In this document: positions 7,817-16,188 of the stretch, in pieces
How positions within the stretch are numbered: position 1 is the stretch's first letter
Layout of the letters: the number at the start of each line of letters is the position of its first letter
DNA from: an uncultured Chitinophagaceae bacterium
GTDB lineage: Bacteria; Bacteroidota; Bacteroidia; Chitinophagales; Chitinophagaceae
NCBI GenBank assembly: GCA_937958995.1
Contig: CALGAP010000007.1
Coordinates: 124,001-188,000, forward strand
DNA length: 64,000 bases
Direction of reading: 5' to 3'
The notes under the pieces: generated by a model
Databases searched by the model: none
Told to the model about the DNA's origin: nothing
What the model saw: the letters and a program-made list of their open reading frames with translations, nothing else
Made by a program: the position numbers and the translations under genes

Positions 7817-8926
7817 TCACTCTTCCGCATTTACATTAAAATACATCTCCATATTTTGCCAGTACTTATCCTTCCTGATGGAGAATAGGATCCTGTGAGG
7901 CGATTGAACAGATTCGCCAAAGTGGTGCATCAGCTGCGAGCTGTTCTTGTATTCGCTGGCATAGAAAAAGGTATTGCGCAGGTTGTCGTACGTGCGGTGG
8001 CCCACATACCACGCGTTGCCATTGGCGGTGAGCAGTTGAATGATCTGCTCTTCGAGATGATGTAATTCGTCCAGTTGCTCGCCGGTAGGGAGTCCGCTGC
8101 CATCATTGCCATCGTAACTGATATCCACCTGCAGGTACCAGGGAAAAGCAGGACGCAGGGCCCAGTCTTTGAAGCCCATGTCAATGGTCACCATCATCAT
8201 CTTGCCATCAGTGTCTTCGGCTTCGAGCAGGGTGAAACTTTCTTCGGGCCGTTGCGCATGAACAGATTCGTATTTTTCCACAAACTCCTTCTCGCGCCAG
8301 TTGAGATAATCAGGCAGCTTGGTAATGGGTATCACCTCTATACCAGAGCCCGGATCCGGCAACCCGGCGGTTTCATAGTGATCAATCTTGGTGGCGGTAT
8401 TTTCTTCACCCAGACCGTTTTCGAGGTAAATCATGCCGCCCGCCTGGAATTGGTCGTCTTCCGCTTCGTTGTAGTCGACATGAGTGAGTACAATGGCGAC
8501 TTCATCAGGATATTCTTCGCGGATGATTGGGTAAAAACAAGTGGTATCGGTACTGAATTTTTTCCCGTACATGTTGACCCCAATCCCCTCAAATCCGAGG
8601 GCGGGCTTATGTGCCGTAAACTTCCAGTTGCTGAGCTGGGGCGCCCGGGCCACCAGTTCTTCCACCTTGCAAAACAATGCCACATCACCATCGGCGGTGA
8701 TGATCAATTCGTAACGTTTGCCGCTGTAAGGGCCGGCCAGCGCTTTGAGCCAGGGGTTGAATGGTTTCATCTGGCCGATCAGTTCTTCAAGGAAGACCAA
8801 TGCCTGGTCGGAATCTGTTTTTCCGAGACCGCGAAAACGATGCTCGTTGTTCACGAACCATTGCCAGAACATTGCTGCTGCATCACTGCCATTTCCTTTC
8901 GTTTGCTGTTGTTGTAAATCTGCCAT
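7817..8926 (-). CDS. DUF695-like hypothetical protein
   Basis: A 369-residue cytosolic protein without signal peptide. The C-terminal half (about 235-365) resembles DUF695: a strand with MMVTIDMGFKDWALRPAFPW, a helix EQLDELHHLEEQIIQLL, then VGHRTYDNLRNTFFYAS and the end RKDKYWQNMEMYF. The N-terminal half (30-200) contains a separate alpha/beta region (RYELIITADGDVALFCKVEEL) and an acidic middle. Domain assignment is from memory and moderate; no function is known for the family. It is a single gene, separated from the kinase gene by about 230 bases that show no further gene. Confidence 0.75.
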   Translation of the reverse strand: MADLQQQQTKGNGSDAAAMFWQWFVNNEHRFRGLGKTDSDQALVFLEELIGQMKPFNPWLKALAGPYSGKRYELIITADGDVALFCKVEELVARAPQLSNWKFTAHKPALGFEGIGVNMYGKKFSTDTTCFYPIIREEYPDEVAIVLTHVDYNEAEDDQFQAGGMIYLENGLGEENTATKIDHYETAGLPDPGSGIEVIPITKLPDYLNWREKEFVEKYESVHAQRPEESFTLLEAEDTDGKMMMVTIDMGFKDWALRPAFPWYLQVDISYDGNDGSGLPTGEQLDELHHLEEQIIQLLTANGNAWYVGHRTYDNLRNTFFYASEYKNSSQLMHHFGESVQSPHRILFSIRKDKYWQNMEMYFNVNAEE

Positions 8927-9009
8927 GAAACTGTTCTGCGACTTAACGGGTTATTGATTAAAGATAAATCATTGACCCCTTATTCCGTCAAGACGTGCAT
9001 AACGGTAAG

Positions 9010-9038
9010 TTGTTAATATGTGTGAATTTCTATTTTCG
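9010..9038 (+). promoter_or_regulatory. Candidate sigma-ABfr promoter for the Pmp3-like gene
   Basis: TTG (9010-9012), an 18-base spacer and TATTTTCG (9031-9038), seven of eight matches to the Bacteroidota -7 box TAnnTTTG. It would start transcription near 9042, leaving a leader of roughly 55 nt before the ATG at 9098. Confidence 0.45.
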
Positions 9039-9097
9039 TGCAATTAACCGTTTATGAACTAATTTCACGCCATCATTTTTTCCTAAAATCAATAAGC

Positions 9098-9547
9098 ATG
9101 AAACAACTAACCGCCAGAATCTTACTGCTGCTGATGATTTTTGCCCTTATCCTGCCTGTCCGGGCTACTACTGTAACCGAGCCTGCACCGGCTGCTGCGA
9201 CCAACACTTCCAGCACACCCGATAAGGCAACCGTGGAGTCAGCACTGAAAGAATTCAAGAGCCTTAGCCGCAAAGAGCGCAAGGCAAGAATGAAGGAAGC
9301 CAAAAAGGTATGGAAAGATTACCGCGCTAAAAAGAAAAGTGGCGCCCGCGATGATGGTGAAGTGATGCTGGTGCTGCTGGTGATCCTCGCCATCCTGTTG
9401 CCCCCGCTGGCTGTATTCCTTAAAGAAGGTGTAATCAACGTTAAATTCTGGATCTCATTAATACTTTCCCTGCTTGTGTTCCTGCTATGGCCATTATGGT
9501 TAATAGCTGTGGCCTACGCACTTTTGGTGGTTTTTGAAGTAGTGTAA
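9098..9547 (+). CDS. YqaE/Pmp3-like membrane protein with signal peptide
   Basis: 149 residues from ATG 9098, chosen because it starts directly at a signal peptide (MKQLTARILLLLMIFALILPVRA) and the in-frame upstream ATG at 9038 adds only leader-like sequence. After an Ala/Thr-rich spacer comes a very basic helix (LKEFKSLSRKERKARMKEAKK), then the paired hydrophobic segments of the YqaE/Pmp3 proteolipid family: ILAILLPPLAVFLKEG and a second segment after INVKFWISLILSLL. Family members are small membrane proteins linked to ion and membrane-potential stress. The basic spacer and signal peptide are a Bacteroidota-type extension. Monocistronic; a long hairpin follows at 9556-9620. Confidence 0.8.
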   Translation: MKQLTARILLLLMIFALILPVRATTVTEPAPAAATNTSSTPDKATVESALKEFKSLSRKERKARMKEAKKVWKDYRAKKKSGARDDGEVMLVLLVILAILLPPLAVFLKEGVINVKFWISLILSLLVFLLWPLWLIAVAYALLVVFEVV

Positions 9548-9555
9548 GTTTTTTA

Positions 9556-9620
9556 GTTTCGCGTTCCGGGTTACGGGTTTCGGGCTCTTCAACCCGAAAG
9601 TCCCAACCCGGAACCGAAAC
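9556..9620. repeat. Long imperfect hairpin of CGGGTTTCGGG type
   Basis: Left arm 9556-9584 (GTTTCGCGTTCCGGGTTACG...) pairs imperfectly with right arm 9593-9620, whose reverse complement begins GTTTCGGTTCCGGGTTGGGA. The loop is 8 nt (CTCTTCAA). It lies between two co-directional genes and could end transcription of the first or protect its 3' end. No T-run follows. It shares sequence with 2368-2470. Confidence 0.7.
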
Positions 9621-9627
9621 ATATACT

Positions 9628-10422
9628 ATGGTGCAGGCATATAATTTCCTGGCGAGCTGGCAATTATTTCCCGAAAAGGGTACTTATGAATTTGGCGATC
9701 GCCCTAAATCAGGGCAATACCGGATGGAATCGATTGAAAACGACAGGGCCCTATCCATCCATATGAGCTGGGTAACTCTCGAAAACCAGGCTTTCTCTTC
9801 CTCCTATATTGTAGTGCCCGACGGGCGCGAACATAGCTTTGAAAATCCCGAAATAGCCGATACCATCAAGGCGAGTTTTGTTGATGGCATCACCTTCGAG
9901 ACCGAGTTTTTCAAAAAGAATGAACCGGTGCTGCAGGTGCGCAACGAAATAATGCCCAACGGCTATATGAAGATCACCCAAAAGGGCATTACACGCGACC
10001 AACGGCATTGGACCAATGTGGAGTATTACCACAAGCAAATGAACGTGCTGCCCTACTCTGCCTCGGTGGCCGGCGCGCTGATCAAGCCTACCGAAGAAGG
10101 CATGATCAGGCATAAGGCGCTTACCGCCATGGAAGAGCAGACCAATATGCAACTGGAACAGATACGCAAGCAAATTGAGCTGCTGGCATTGCAGGCGCAG
10201 GAAATTCATAAACGCAAGGAATTGTCTATGCTGATCTACGAAGCCAAACTCAGTTTTCAGCCTGTAATCGGTCATACTTACTACCTGTACGAAAAAAATG
10301 ACGGTTCGCACCTGCTCTCCATGATCAGTCCGCGCGAATGGGGCGGCGGCGGCGGTCCGTATAAACGCTTTGTGGCGGCCGTCAAATTACTGGCCGATCA
10401 TACCTGGATGGAGGTAATTTAA
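9628..10422 (+). CDS. DUF2452 protein with an extra N-terminal domain
   Basis: 264 residues. The C-terminal half (about 145-260) matches DUF2452 as I know it: VAGALIKPTEEGMI, then the helix KALTAMEEQTNMQLEQIRKQ, ELLALQAQEIHKRKEL, and FQPVIGHTYYLYEKNDGSH ending LLSMISPREWGGG. The N-terminal half (1-130) is not part of that domain. It is beta-rich (FGDRPKSGQYRMES, LSIHMSWVTLENQAFS) and resembles a lipocalin-like or barrel-like ligand-binding fold, which is inference. No signal peptide, so cytosolic. Its stop overlaps by 4 bases the stop of the convergent T9SS plug gene. Function unknown. Confidence 0.8.
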   Translation: MVQAYNFLASWQLFPEKGTYEFGDRPKSGQYRMESIENDRALSIHMSWVTLENQAFSSSYIVVPDGREHSFENPEIADTIKASFVDGITFETEFFKKNEPVLQVRNEIMPNGYMKITQKGITRDQRHWTNVEYYHKQMNVLPYSASVAGALIKPTEEGMIRHKALTAMEEQTNMQLEQIRKQIELLALQAQEIHKRKELSMLIYEAKLSFQPVIGHTYYLYEKNDGSHLLSMISPREWGGGGGPYKRFVAAVKLLADHTWMEVI

Positions 10423-11711
10423 TTTCCTGCACCAATACCCTGTCGGCCGCTGAGTGAATTTACCTGGGCAACACCAATCAGTTCGTCTGAACGGCCAGCC
10501 AGCGGGCGGTAATACACCAGTATGGTATAGGTATTTTCCGACTCCCAATAATTGCCTTCGGTATGCTCGAAGGAGGCTATGCGGTAGCGGTCGCCTTTAT
10601 CAACCGTCACATAGCAATAGTCGTAGAAGCCATTTTTCAGGAAAAGTGTTTTCTCATACACGCCTTTTTCTTCGTTGAAGACCATCTTCGCACTATCGTC
10701 GAGGTTGTAGTTGGTAAGCTGGCCAAACACAAAGATATCCCGGTTGGCAAACGCTGTGTTATCGGGCGGCACAAATGTGAATACCACGCTGGCATAGTCG
10801 GTCTGCCACTGCGGGTTAATGCTCTCGGTGGTCTCAATAAAAAACTGGCCGTTGTAATCGCGAAAGAAATTGAATCGCTGCGAGCTGCGGTCGGAATCGG
10901 CTTTTACAAAAATCTCGGTGCTGTTTGACTTTTTATTGGCTTTTTCTATCCTGTCGCTTAAGAAGCGGAAACTGCGCAGGTCGAGCCATCGCCATTCTTT
11001 GCCTGCAGGAAACACGGCGTCGTTTTCGGTATTATATTCAAGCCTGTTGCGCGAATAGAAACTGGGGCGTAGATTGGTGGCCGCATTGTCCCAGCGGTTA
11101 TTTTGCAGTATCACCACCTTCACCTGCTGGGCATGGTTTACCACATTCAGCCGCTCGCTCAGGTTCACACGGAATTGTATTTTCTGATGCGTGCGGAAAA
11201 TTTGTCCGCTGAAAGGTTGCTGGATCTGCGCGGCAATGCTTGCCTTCTCATCCACCACCAAAAAACGTTTGGTAAATGCCAGCCGGCTGGTATCGCCGTT
11301 CAGGTACACTTTCAGAATATAATTACCCGATCGGGTGGGCATGCAGTTGCGGTCGGGCAGCACGGCCTGGTAGTGGGTATAACGGGTAAATGCAATCGAA
11401 GAACTGCGGTATTGCGTGATGCGCTGCTGTGAAAAACCGCTGATAAAATCGAAAGTGCTGAGCATACAAGGCTTCCAGTCGGCATCGCAGAGCTGAAAAG
11501 TGTAATAATAGTTTTTCACATTGGCATCCAGGTCGTCGAAATGAAGTTCCAGGCGGTCGGTGCTGTTGAGACGAATCACCGGGTAGGCCAGCTGGTTGCC
11601 ATACACATACAGTTGCGGCGTTTTGATACGGTCTGAATACACTGCCTCCTTCACCTGGGCATTCAGAGGCAAGCACGCAATGAGTAATATCGCAGAGATG
11701 GTGCACTTCAT
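10419..11711 (-). CDS. Type IX secretion system plug protein (DUF5103)
   Basis: 430 residues from ATG 11711, which starts the signal peptide MKCTISAILLIACLPLNAQ. The six preceding residues in the longer frame are unlikely to be used. The protein has the DUF5103 layout: an N-terminal domain with LNSTDRLELHFDDLDA, NYYYTFQLCDADWKPC, a conserved GNYILKVYLNGD strand, a middle beta domain, and the C-terminal FFIETTESINPQWQTDY... DIFVFGQLTNYNLDD. In Flavobacterium johnsoniae a protein of this family is the periplasmic plug of the SprA translocon. The presence of a T9SS cargo protein at 48144 agrees. No other T9SS component is in the window. Confidence 0.88.
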   Translation of the reverse strand: MKCTISAILLIACLPLNAQVKEAVYSDRIKTPQLYVYGNQLAYPVIRLNSTDRLELHFDDLDANVKNYYYTFQLCDADWKPCMLSTFDFISGFSQQRITQYRSSSIAFTRYTHYQAVLPDRNCMPTRSGNYILKVYLNGDTSRLAFTKRFLVVDEKASIAAQIQQPFSGQIFRTHQKIQFRVNLSERLNVVNHAQQVKVVILQNNRWDNAATNLRPSFYSRNRLEYNTENDAVFPAGKEWRWLDLRSFRFLSDRIEKANKKSNSTEIFVKADSDRSSQRFNFFRDYNGQFFIETTESINPQWQTDYASVVFTFVPPDNTAFANRDIFVFGQLTNYNLDDSAKMVFNEEKGVYEKTLFLKNGFYDYCYVTVDKGDRYRIASFEHTEGNYWESENTYTILVYYRPLAGRSDELIGVAQVNSLSGRQGIGAGN

Positions 11712-11749
11712 GATGAAAAGATATAACAATTAACTTATTTTTGAGCCCG

Positions 11750-12979
11750 ATGAATATTGCGGCCTTTATATCCAGACGTATTGCATTTAACCAGCAAAGA
11801 TCTTTTTCCCGATTTATTATACGTCTGTCCATTGCGGCCACCATCATCAGCGTAATGGTGATGATTCTTACGCTGGCGTTCGCGAGCGGATTTCAGAAGA
11901 CCATCAGCCAAAAGGTGTTTAGTTTCTGGGGACATATCCGCATTCAAAGCTTTGAATCGGCCAGGATATCCATTGCCGAGGAAACACCTATACGCAAAAA
12001 TGATTCCGTTACCAACCTCAAACAAACCAATCCTGCCATTCGCCAGGTGCAGGCCTTTGCCACGAAGAACGCCATACTTAAGACGAATCAAACCATAGAA
12101 GGTGTGCTGTTTAAAGGCGTGGAGGAAAATTATGATTTCGATAACATCAAACAGTTTCTTGTTGAGGGCCGCTGGATTGATTTCGCAGATAGCGGGTATA
12201 GCAGCGAGATCAATCTTTCCGCTGCCACTGCCTCCATGCTGGAGCTTAAAGTGGGCGACCAGGTACTGATCTATTTTATACAACCCAATGGCCCTCCCCG
12301 TCCGCGCAAACTCACCGTGGCAGGCATTTACAAAACGGGTATTGAAGAATACGATAAATTGATCGCCATCGGCGACCTCAGGTTAATACAACGCCTGAAC
12401 GATTGGGAGCCTGACCAGATCGGCGGTTATGAAATTTTTCTGCACGACTACCGGCAGATGGAAGAAGTAAGCTATGACATTATACCCTATTTGCCGAATG
12501 ACCTGCAGAGCAATACCATCGTGAACATTTTCCCCAATATATTCGACTGGCTGGGACTGCAGGATAAGACCATCTTTATTGTACTCGCCATTATGATCGC
12601 CATTGCGGTATTGAATCTGGTGACCTGCCTGCTGATATTGGTTTTGGAAAGAACGCGCATGGTAGGTATACTGAAAGCCCTCGGCGCGCGCAATTTCACG
12701 GTGCAGAAAATCTTCCTCTATCATGGCGCCATCATTACATTTACGGGACTGATATTTGGCAATCTCGTTGCATTGGTGGTACTATGGTTGCAGAAACGCT
12801 ATGGTATTATCAAACTGCCCGAAGATGCGTATTATATTTCCGAAGCCGCGGTGGACGTGGTATGGTGGCAGATTGCTGCCGTAAATACCGGTACATTCAT
12901 TATCTGCTTCCTGGTGCTGCTCATTCCCACCATCATTGTAAAACGTGTGCAGCCTGTAAAAGCCATCCAGTTCAGGTAG
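11750..12979 (+). CDS. ABC transporter permease, LolC/LolE-FtsX type
   Basis: About 409 residues from ATG 11750 (MNIAAFISRRIAFN); an in-frame ATG at 11741 is also possible. One transmembrane helix near residue 25-50 (LSIAATIISVMVMILTLAFASGF), a large periplasmic MacB-like domain (about 55-265), then three C-terminal helices (FtsX domain) containing VRVLKALGA-like motif MVGILKALGARNFTVQKIF. This is the family of lipoprotein-releasing permeases that pass lipoproteins from inner membrane to the LolA carrier. The matching ATPase (LolD) is not nearby. Divergent from the DUF5103 gene with about 38 bases between; its 3' end overlaps the convergent rRNA/tRNA methylase gene by 8 bases. Confidence 0.88.
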   Translation: MNIAAFISRRIAFNQQRSFSRFIIRLSIAATIISVMVMILTLAFASGFQKTISQKVFSFWGHIRIQSFESARISIAEETPIRKNDSVTNLKQTNPAIRQVQAFATKNAILKTNQTIEGVLFKGVEENYDFDNIKQFLVEGRWIDFADSGYSSEINLSAATASMLELKVGDQVLIYFIQPNGPPRPRKLTVAGIYKTGIEEYDKLIAIGDLRLIQRLNDWEPDQIGGYEIFLHDYRQMEEVSYDIIPYLPNDLQSNTIVNIFPNIFDWLGLQDKTIFIVLAIMIAIAVLNLVTCLLILVLERTRMVGILKALGARNFTVQKIFLYHGAIITFTGLIFGNLVALVVLWLQKRYGIIKLPEDAYYISEAAVDVVWWQIAAVNTGTFIICFLVLLIPTIIVKRVQPVKAIQFR

Positions 12980-13712
12980 TCCGGGCGATATGCGATAAGA
13001 TGATACCCGTAGCCACAGCGGCATTCAGTGATTCTGCCCCACCCCTTCCTGGGATAGTGATGCGATGTTGACTCTTAGCCAGCAATTCTTCGTGTATACC
13101 TTTCGATTCATTGCCGATCAGGATGATACCTGACTGTATGCCTTGCATATGGTAAATGCTCTCGCCCTTTAGCGTGGCGGCATATACGGGTATGTTGTTG
13201 TGTTGATCCAGGAAAGCGGCGAGGTCTTCGTATATCACCTGCACGCGACTGATGCTGCCCATACCTGATTGCACTACTTTGGGATTGAACACATCGGCGC
13301 AGTCGCGGCTGCACACAATCTGTTGCACGCCAAACCAGTCGGCACAACGCATAATAGTGCCCAGGTTGCCGGGGTCCTGGATGGTATCGAGCATGAGCGA
13401 GATCACATTGTTCCAGGCGATAGCAGCGGGAAAGTCAGGTTTGGAGAAAATACCCAGAACCTGGTGGGGTGTTTGTAAAAATGAGATGCGCTCGAGCTCC
13501 GATGCTGTAACGGGAACCACAATTTCCGGGTCGGCAGCAGGGTTTTGCTGGAGCCATTCTTCGGTGGCGAATAGCTGGCGGGGGCGAACATTGGAAGCGC
13601 GCAACAATTCGTTAATTATTTTGGGTCCTTCTGCAACAAATACGCCTTCCTGGTCCCTTAATTTTTTCTGGCTTAAACTTTGAATATATTTGACTTGCGA
13701 TTTAACCAACAT
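12972..13712 (-). CDS. TrmH/SpoU family RNA 2'-O-methyltransferase
   Basis: 246 residues. N-terminal RNA-binding substrate domain (KYIQSLSQKKLRDQEGVFVAEGPK is the classic start), then the SPOUT knot: motif 1 LDTIQDPGNLGTIMRCADWFG, motif 2 IILIGNESKGI, motif 3 RITIPGRGGAESLNAAVATGI. It methylates a ribose 2'-OH in rRNA or tRNA; the exact target cannot be told. The start region overlaps divergent promoter sequence for the TamL gene: the -7 box TATATTTG (13685-13692) lies inside its first codons. Confidence 0.93.
   Translation of the reverse strand: MLVKSQVKYIQSLSQKKLRDQEGVFVAEGPKIINELLRASNVRPRQLFATEEWLQQNPAADPEIVVPVTASELERISFLQTPHQVLGIFSKPDFPAAIAWNNVISLMLDTIQDPGNLGTIMRCADWFGVQQIVCSRDCADVFNPKVVQSGMGSISRVQVIYEDLAAFLDQHNNIPVYAATLKGESIYHMQGIQSGIILIGNESKGIHEELLAKSQHRITIPGRGGAESLNAAVATGIILSHIARTT
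13685..13692 (+). promoter_or_regulatory. -7 box TATATTTG upstream of tamL
   Basis: Exact match to TAnnTTTG, 38 bases before the ATG at 13731. It lies within the first codons of the divergent trmH-like gene, so the tamL transcript would begin antisense to trmH. No convincing -33 TTG at the ideal distance, so only the -7 element is supported. Confidence 0.4.
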
Positions 13713-13730
13713 TGCATTACGATTAAGCTA

Positions 13731-16133
13731 ATGAAGCTACAGGAACGGCAATTTACCTTATTTACCCTTTCCCGATGGATATGTTTTACCCTCCTGGGGG
13801 TGATATTGACGACTTCCTGTAAGCACGGCGCACTCATCACTAATGTTGTAAGAGCCCCGACAAAACCCTTCGTTTTTAAGACAAATATCAATATTCCGGG
13901 TAGTGTTAAGGATAAACAGCAACTGGTTGACAGGTTGCAGAATCAGCTCGATGATAGCCTGAAAACAAGAGTGATATCGTATGCCGGCGTGGTAAAGCAT
14001 ATTGTAAGACCTCCCGTTTTTGACACCGCCAATATTAGCCGCTCTTTACTTTTCATAAAGGCGCTACTCAATGCTGAGGGTTATTTCAGTCCTGAAATCA
14101 CTTACAAGACCGATACCAGCGTATATCATCCCGGCCGCCGCAAGAAGCCTGTTGAAACACGCATAACCGTCAGTTTCAGGGTGGTGCCGGGTAAGGTAAC
14201 CCGTCTCGATTCCATTGGCTACGACCTCGCCTCTCCCGAACTGCAGAAGCTGATCATGGAGCGACGTCATGAAAGCCTGTTGAAAAAAGGTGATCCCTTT
14301 TCTGTGAATGTTATCAGCAACGAGATAGACAGGATGGTGAATTTGTTTCGCAACAACGGCTACTATAAAATGACGCGAGAGCTTATCTATGCCGAACGAG
14401 ATACCGTTGTGGCAGCCCTTATCGATCCCACACTCGATCTGTTTGAGCAACTCGCGTTATTGGATTCATTGCAGCGAAAAAGAGAAAACCCAACTATCAA
14501 TGTGGTCTTCAAACAAAGACCCACAGCCGATTCCACCCACCTGCTACAGTTTTACATTGGTGATGTGACGGTGCATCCCGATGCGACAATCCTCGAAGAC
14601 ACCTTCAACGTGAAAGATACTACTACGGTAGGTTTATATAAATTCATCACCAATACCAACCGCTTCAAGCTACCCTTTATCGCGCGCAAGATCAGGCTGG
14701 TGCCGGGAAGACTTTACCGGCAGGATGCGTATTACAGAACGGTGAACAATTTTACCGCGCTCAGCGCCTGGGCAGCCGTGGACCTGGCCACTGAAGAAAG
14801 ATATGACAGCGTGCCGCTGGTGGATGCCACGCTGAAATTATATCCTGAAAAAAAGCAGAGTCTTACGGTTGACTATGAAGTAAGCCGCAACGTGAGCGAC
14901 TTCATTACCACCGGGCAGTTGTTTGGCTTGGGCGTAAACGTGCGCCTTACCAACCGCAACGCCTACCGCGAAGCCATACAAACCAGCACCAACGCGCGCT
15001 TTGGTATAGAGTTGGGTTCCAATTTCATTCAAACGCTGCAGGCAAGTTTTGCGCATACCATCAATATCAGCCGCTTTTTAGGAAGAATCGGGGGAGTATC
15101 AGCCAACGCCGTAGGACAAAGAACCATTGTAAACCTGAACGCCGCGTATACTGACAGAAGAGATTTTTTCCAGGTGCGCTCACTAAATGCATCCTGGGGC
15201 TATGAATGGACCCTCAGGCCATCGCGTGCGGTACAACCCGAACCAGGAAGGGCCTGGAGCATCACCAAACAAAGCCTGCCGATTAATTTTGAATACGCGA
15301 TCGTAAACAAGACAGACAGCCTCAAAACACTCCAGAATACCATTCCCTCCTATCAATTCGCCTTTAACGACGGTCTCATCATCGGCCGCAGCTTTGGCAT
15401 ATCTGCAGGCAGGGAGGTGAACAATAAATTTTACCTGGGACGCGCACGACTTGAATGGAGCGGCTTGTTCCTGGGTATGATCAAAAAACTCGACCAGGGC
15501 GATTTACGCCGCTTTGTAAAAGTGGACGCTGAGTTCAAGCACTATATCAACTATCCCAAATCATCCTGGGCCTTTCGTGCATTTGCGGGTTATGGTTTCG
15601 TATTTGGTAAAACCGATACCCTCGGCAATGGCAACGCGGCAGATATTGTGGATGAAAATAACCTTCCTTTCTTCAAAGCATTTTTTGGCGGCGGCCCTTA
15701 CAGCATGCGCGCCTGGCCCATCCGCCGCATTGGTCCCGGTTCATCTGTGCTGTATGATACTGCCAAACGGGAACGTTTTGGCAATATACAGATTGAGCTG
15801 AATGCAGAATATCGTTTTAACGTAACCACCATCGCCGGTATAAAACTAAACAGCGCTTTGTTTGTGGATATCGGGAATATATGGAGTACGGAGTATGAGA
15901 AAAATACCAACCAGAAAATTGAAGAGGCTTCTTTCAGTTTTGGCAGGCTGTATAAGGATATTGCTATTGGCGCCGGGACGAGCCTTCGACTCGATTTCGA
16001 CTTCTTCATGATCCGTCTCGACTGGGCCTACCGGCTAAAAGACCCGGCGTTTGCGTATATACGAGACGGATGGTTTCACGATTTGAAATTACTGGATGGG
16101 CAGTTTCAGTTGGGGATTGGAGTGCCGTTCTGA
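13731..16133 (+). CDS. tamL: TamL-type BamA/TamA outer membrane barrel lipoprotein
   Basis: 800 residues from ATG 13731 (MKLQERQFTLFTLSRW), preferred to the upstream in-frame start at 13680 because it begins the signal and keeps the trmH-divergent promoter upstream. A lipobox-like LTTSC follows, so the protein is probably lipid-anchored. POTRA-like modules fill residues about 45-400 (for example FIKALLNAEGYFSPEITY and VNLFRNNGYYKMTRE). The C-terminal half is a 16-strand Omp85 barrel with the lid-loop motif at GGGPYSMRAWPIRRIG (the V/IRGY/F equivalent) and a final strand ending QFQLGIGVPF with terminal Phe. In Bacteroidota such lipid-anchored TamA homologues are called TamL and pair with TamB. 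No tamB lies in this window. Confidence 0.85.
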   Translation: MKLQERQFTLFTLSRWICFTLLGVILTTSCKHGALITNVVRAPTKPFVFKTNINIPGSVKDKQQLVDRLQNQLDDSLKTRVISYAGVVKHIVRPPVFDTANISRSLLFIKALLNAEGYFSPEITYKTDTSVYHPGRRKKPVETRITVSFRVVPGKVTRLDSIGYDLASPELQKLIMERRHESLLKKGDPFSVNVISNEIDRMVNLFRNNGYYKMTRELIYAERDTVVAALIDPTLDLFEQLALLDSLQRKRENPTINVVFKQRPTADSTHLLQFYIGDVTVHPDATILEDTFNVKDTTTVGLYKFITNTNRFKLPFIARKIRLVPGRLYRQDAYYRTVNNFTALSAWAAVDLATEERYDSVPLVDATLKLYPEKKQSLTVDYEVSRNVSDFITTGQLFGLGVNVRLTNRNAYREAIQTSTNARFGIELGSNFIQTLQASFAHTINISRFLGRIGGVSANAVGQRTIVNLNAAYTDRRDFFQVRSLNASWGYEWTLRPSRAVQPEPGRAWSITKQSLPINFEYAIVNKTDSLKTLQNTIPSYQFAFNDGLIIGRSFGISAGREVNNKFYLGRARLEWSGLFLGMIKKLDQGDLRRFVKVDAEFKHYINYPKSSWAFRAFAGYGFVFGKTDTLGNGNAADIVDENNLPFFKAFFGGGPYSMRAWPIRRIGPGSSVLYDTAKRERFGNIQIELNAEYRFNVTTIAGIKLNSALFVDIGNIWSTEYEKNTNQKIEEASFSFGRLYKDIAIGAGTSLRLDFDFFMIRLDWAYRLKDPAFAYIRDGWFHDLKLLDGQFQLGIGVPF

Positions 16134-16151
16134 AGAAGCCACCGGGGAAAA

Positions 16152-16188
16152 TTGAATTTGAATTTGAACAAGGAATATGAATGTGAAT
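16152..16188 (+). repeat. Third copy of the 37-nt AT-rich repeat
   Basis: TTGAATTTGAATTTGAACAAG followed by GAATATGAATGTGAAT. It matches the left copy at 3591-3627 with about four mismatches. It lies between the convergent tamL and truB genes and runs into the truB stop codon. Confidence 0.8.

Noticed and set aside
8075..8917. A 280-codon plus-strand open frame
   Set aside because: It lies opposite the DUF695-like gene, whose protein is recognisable; this frame has low-complexity His/Phe/Val-rich composition and no motif.
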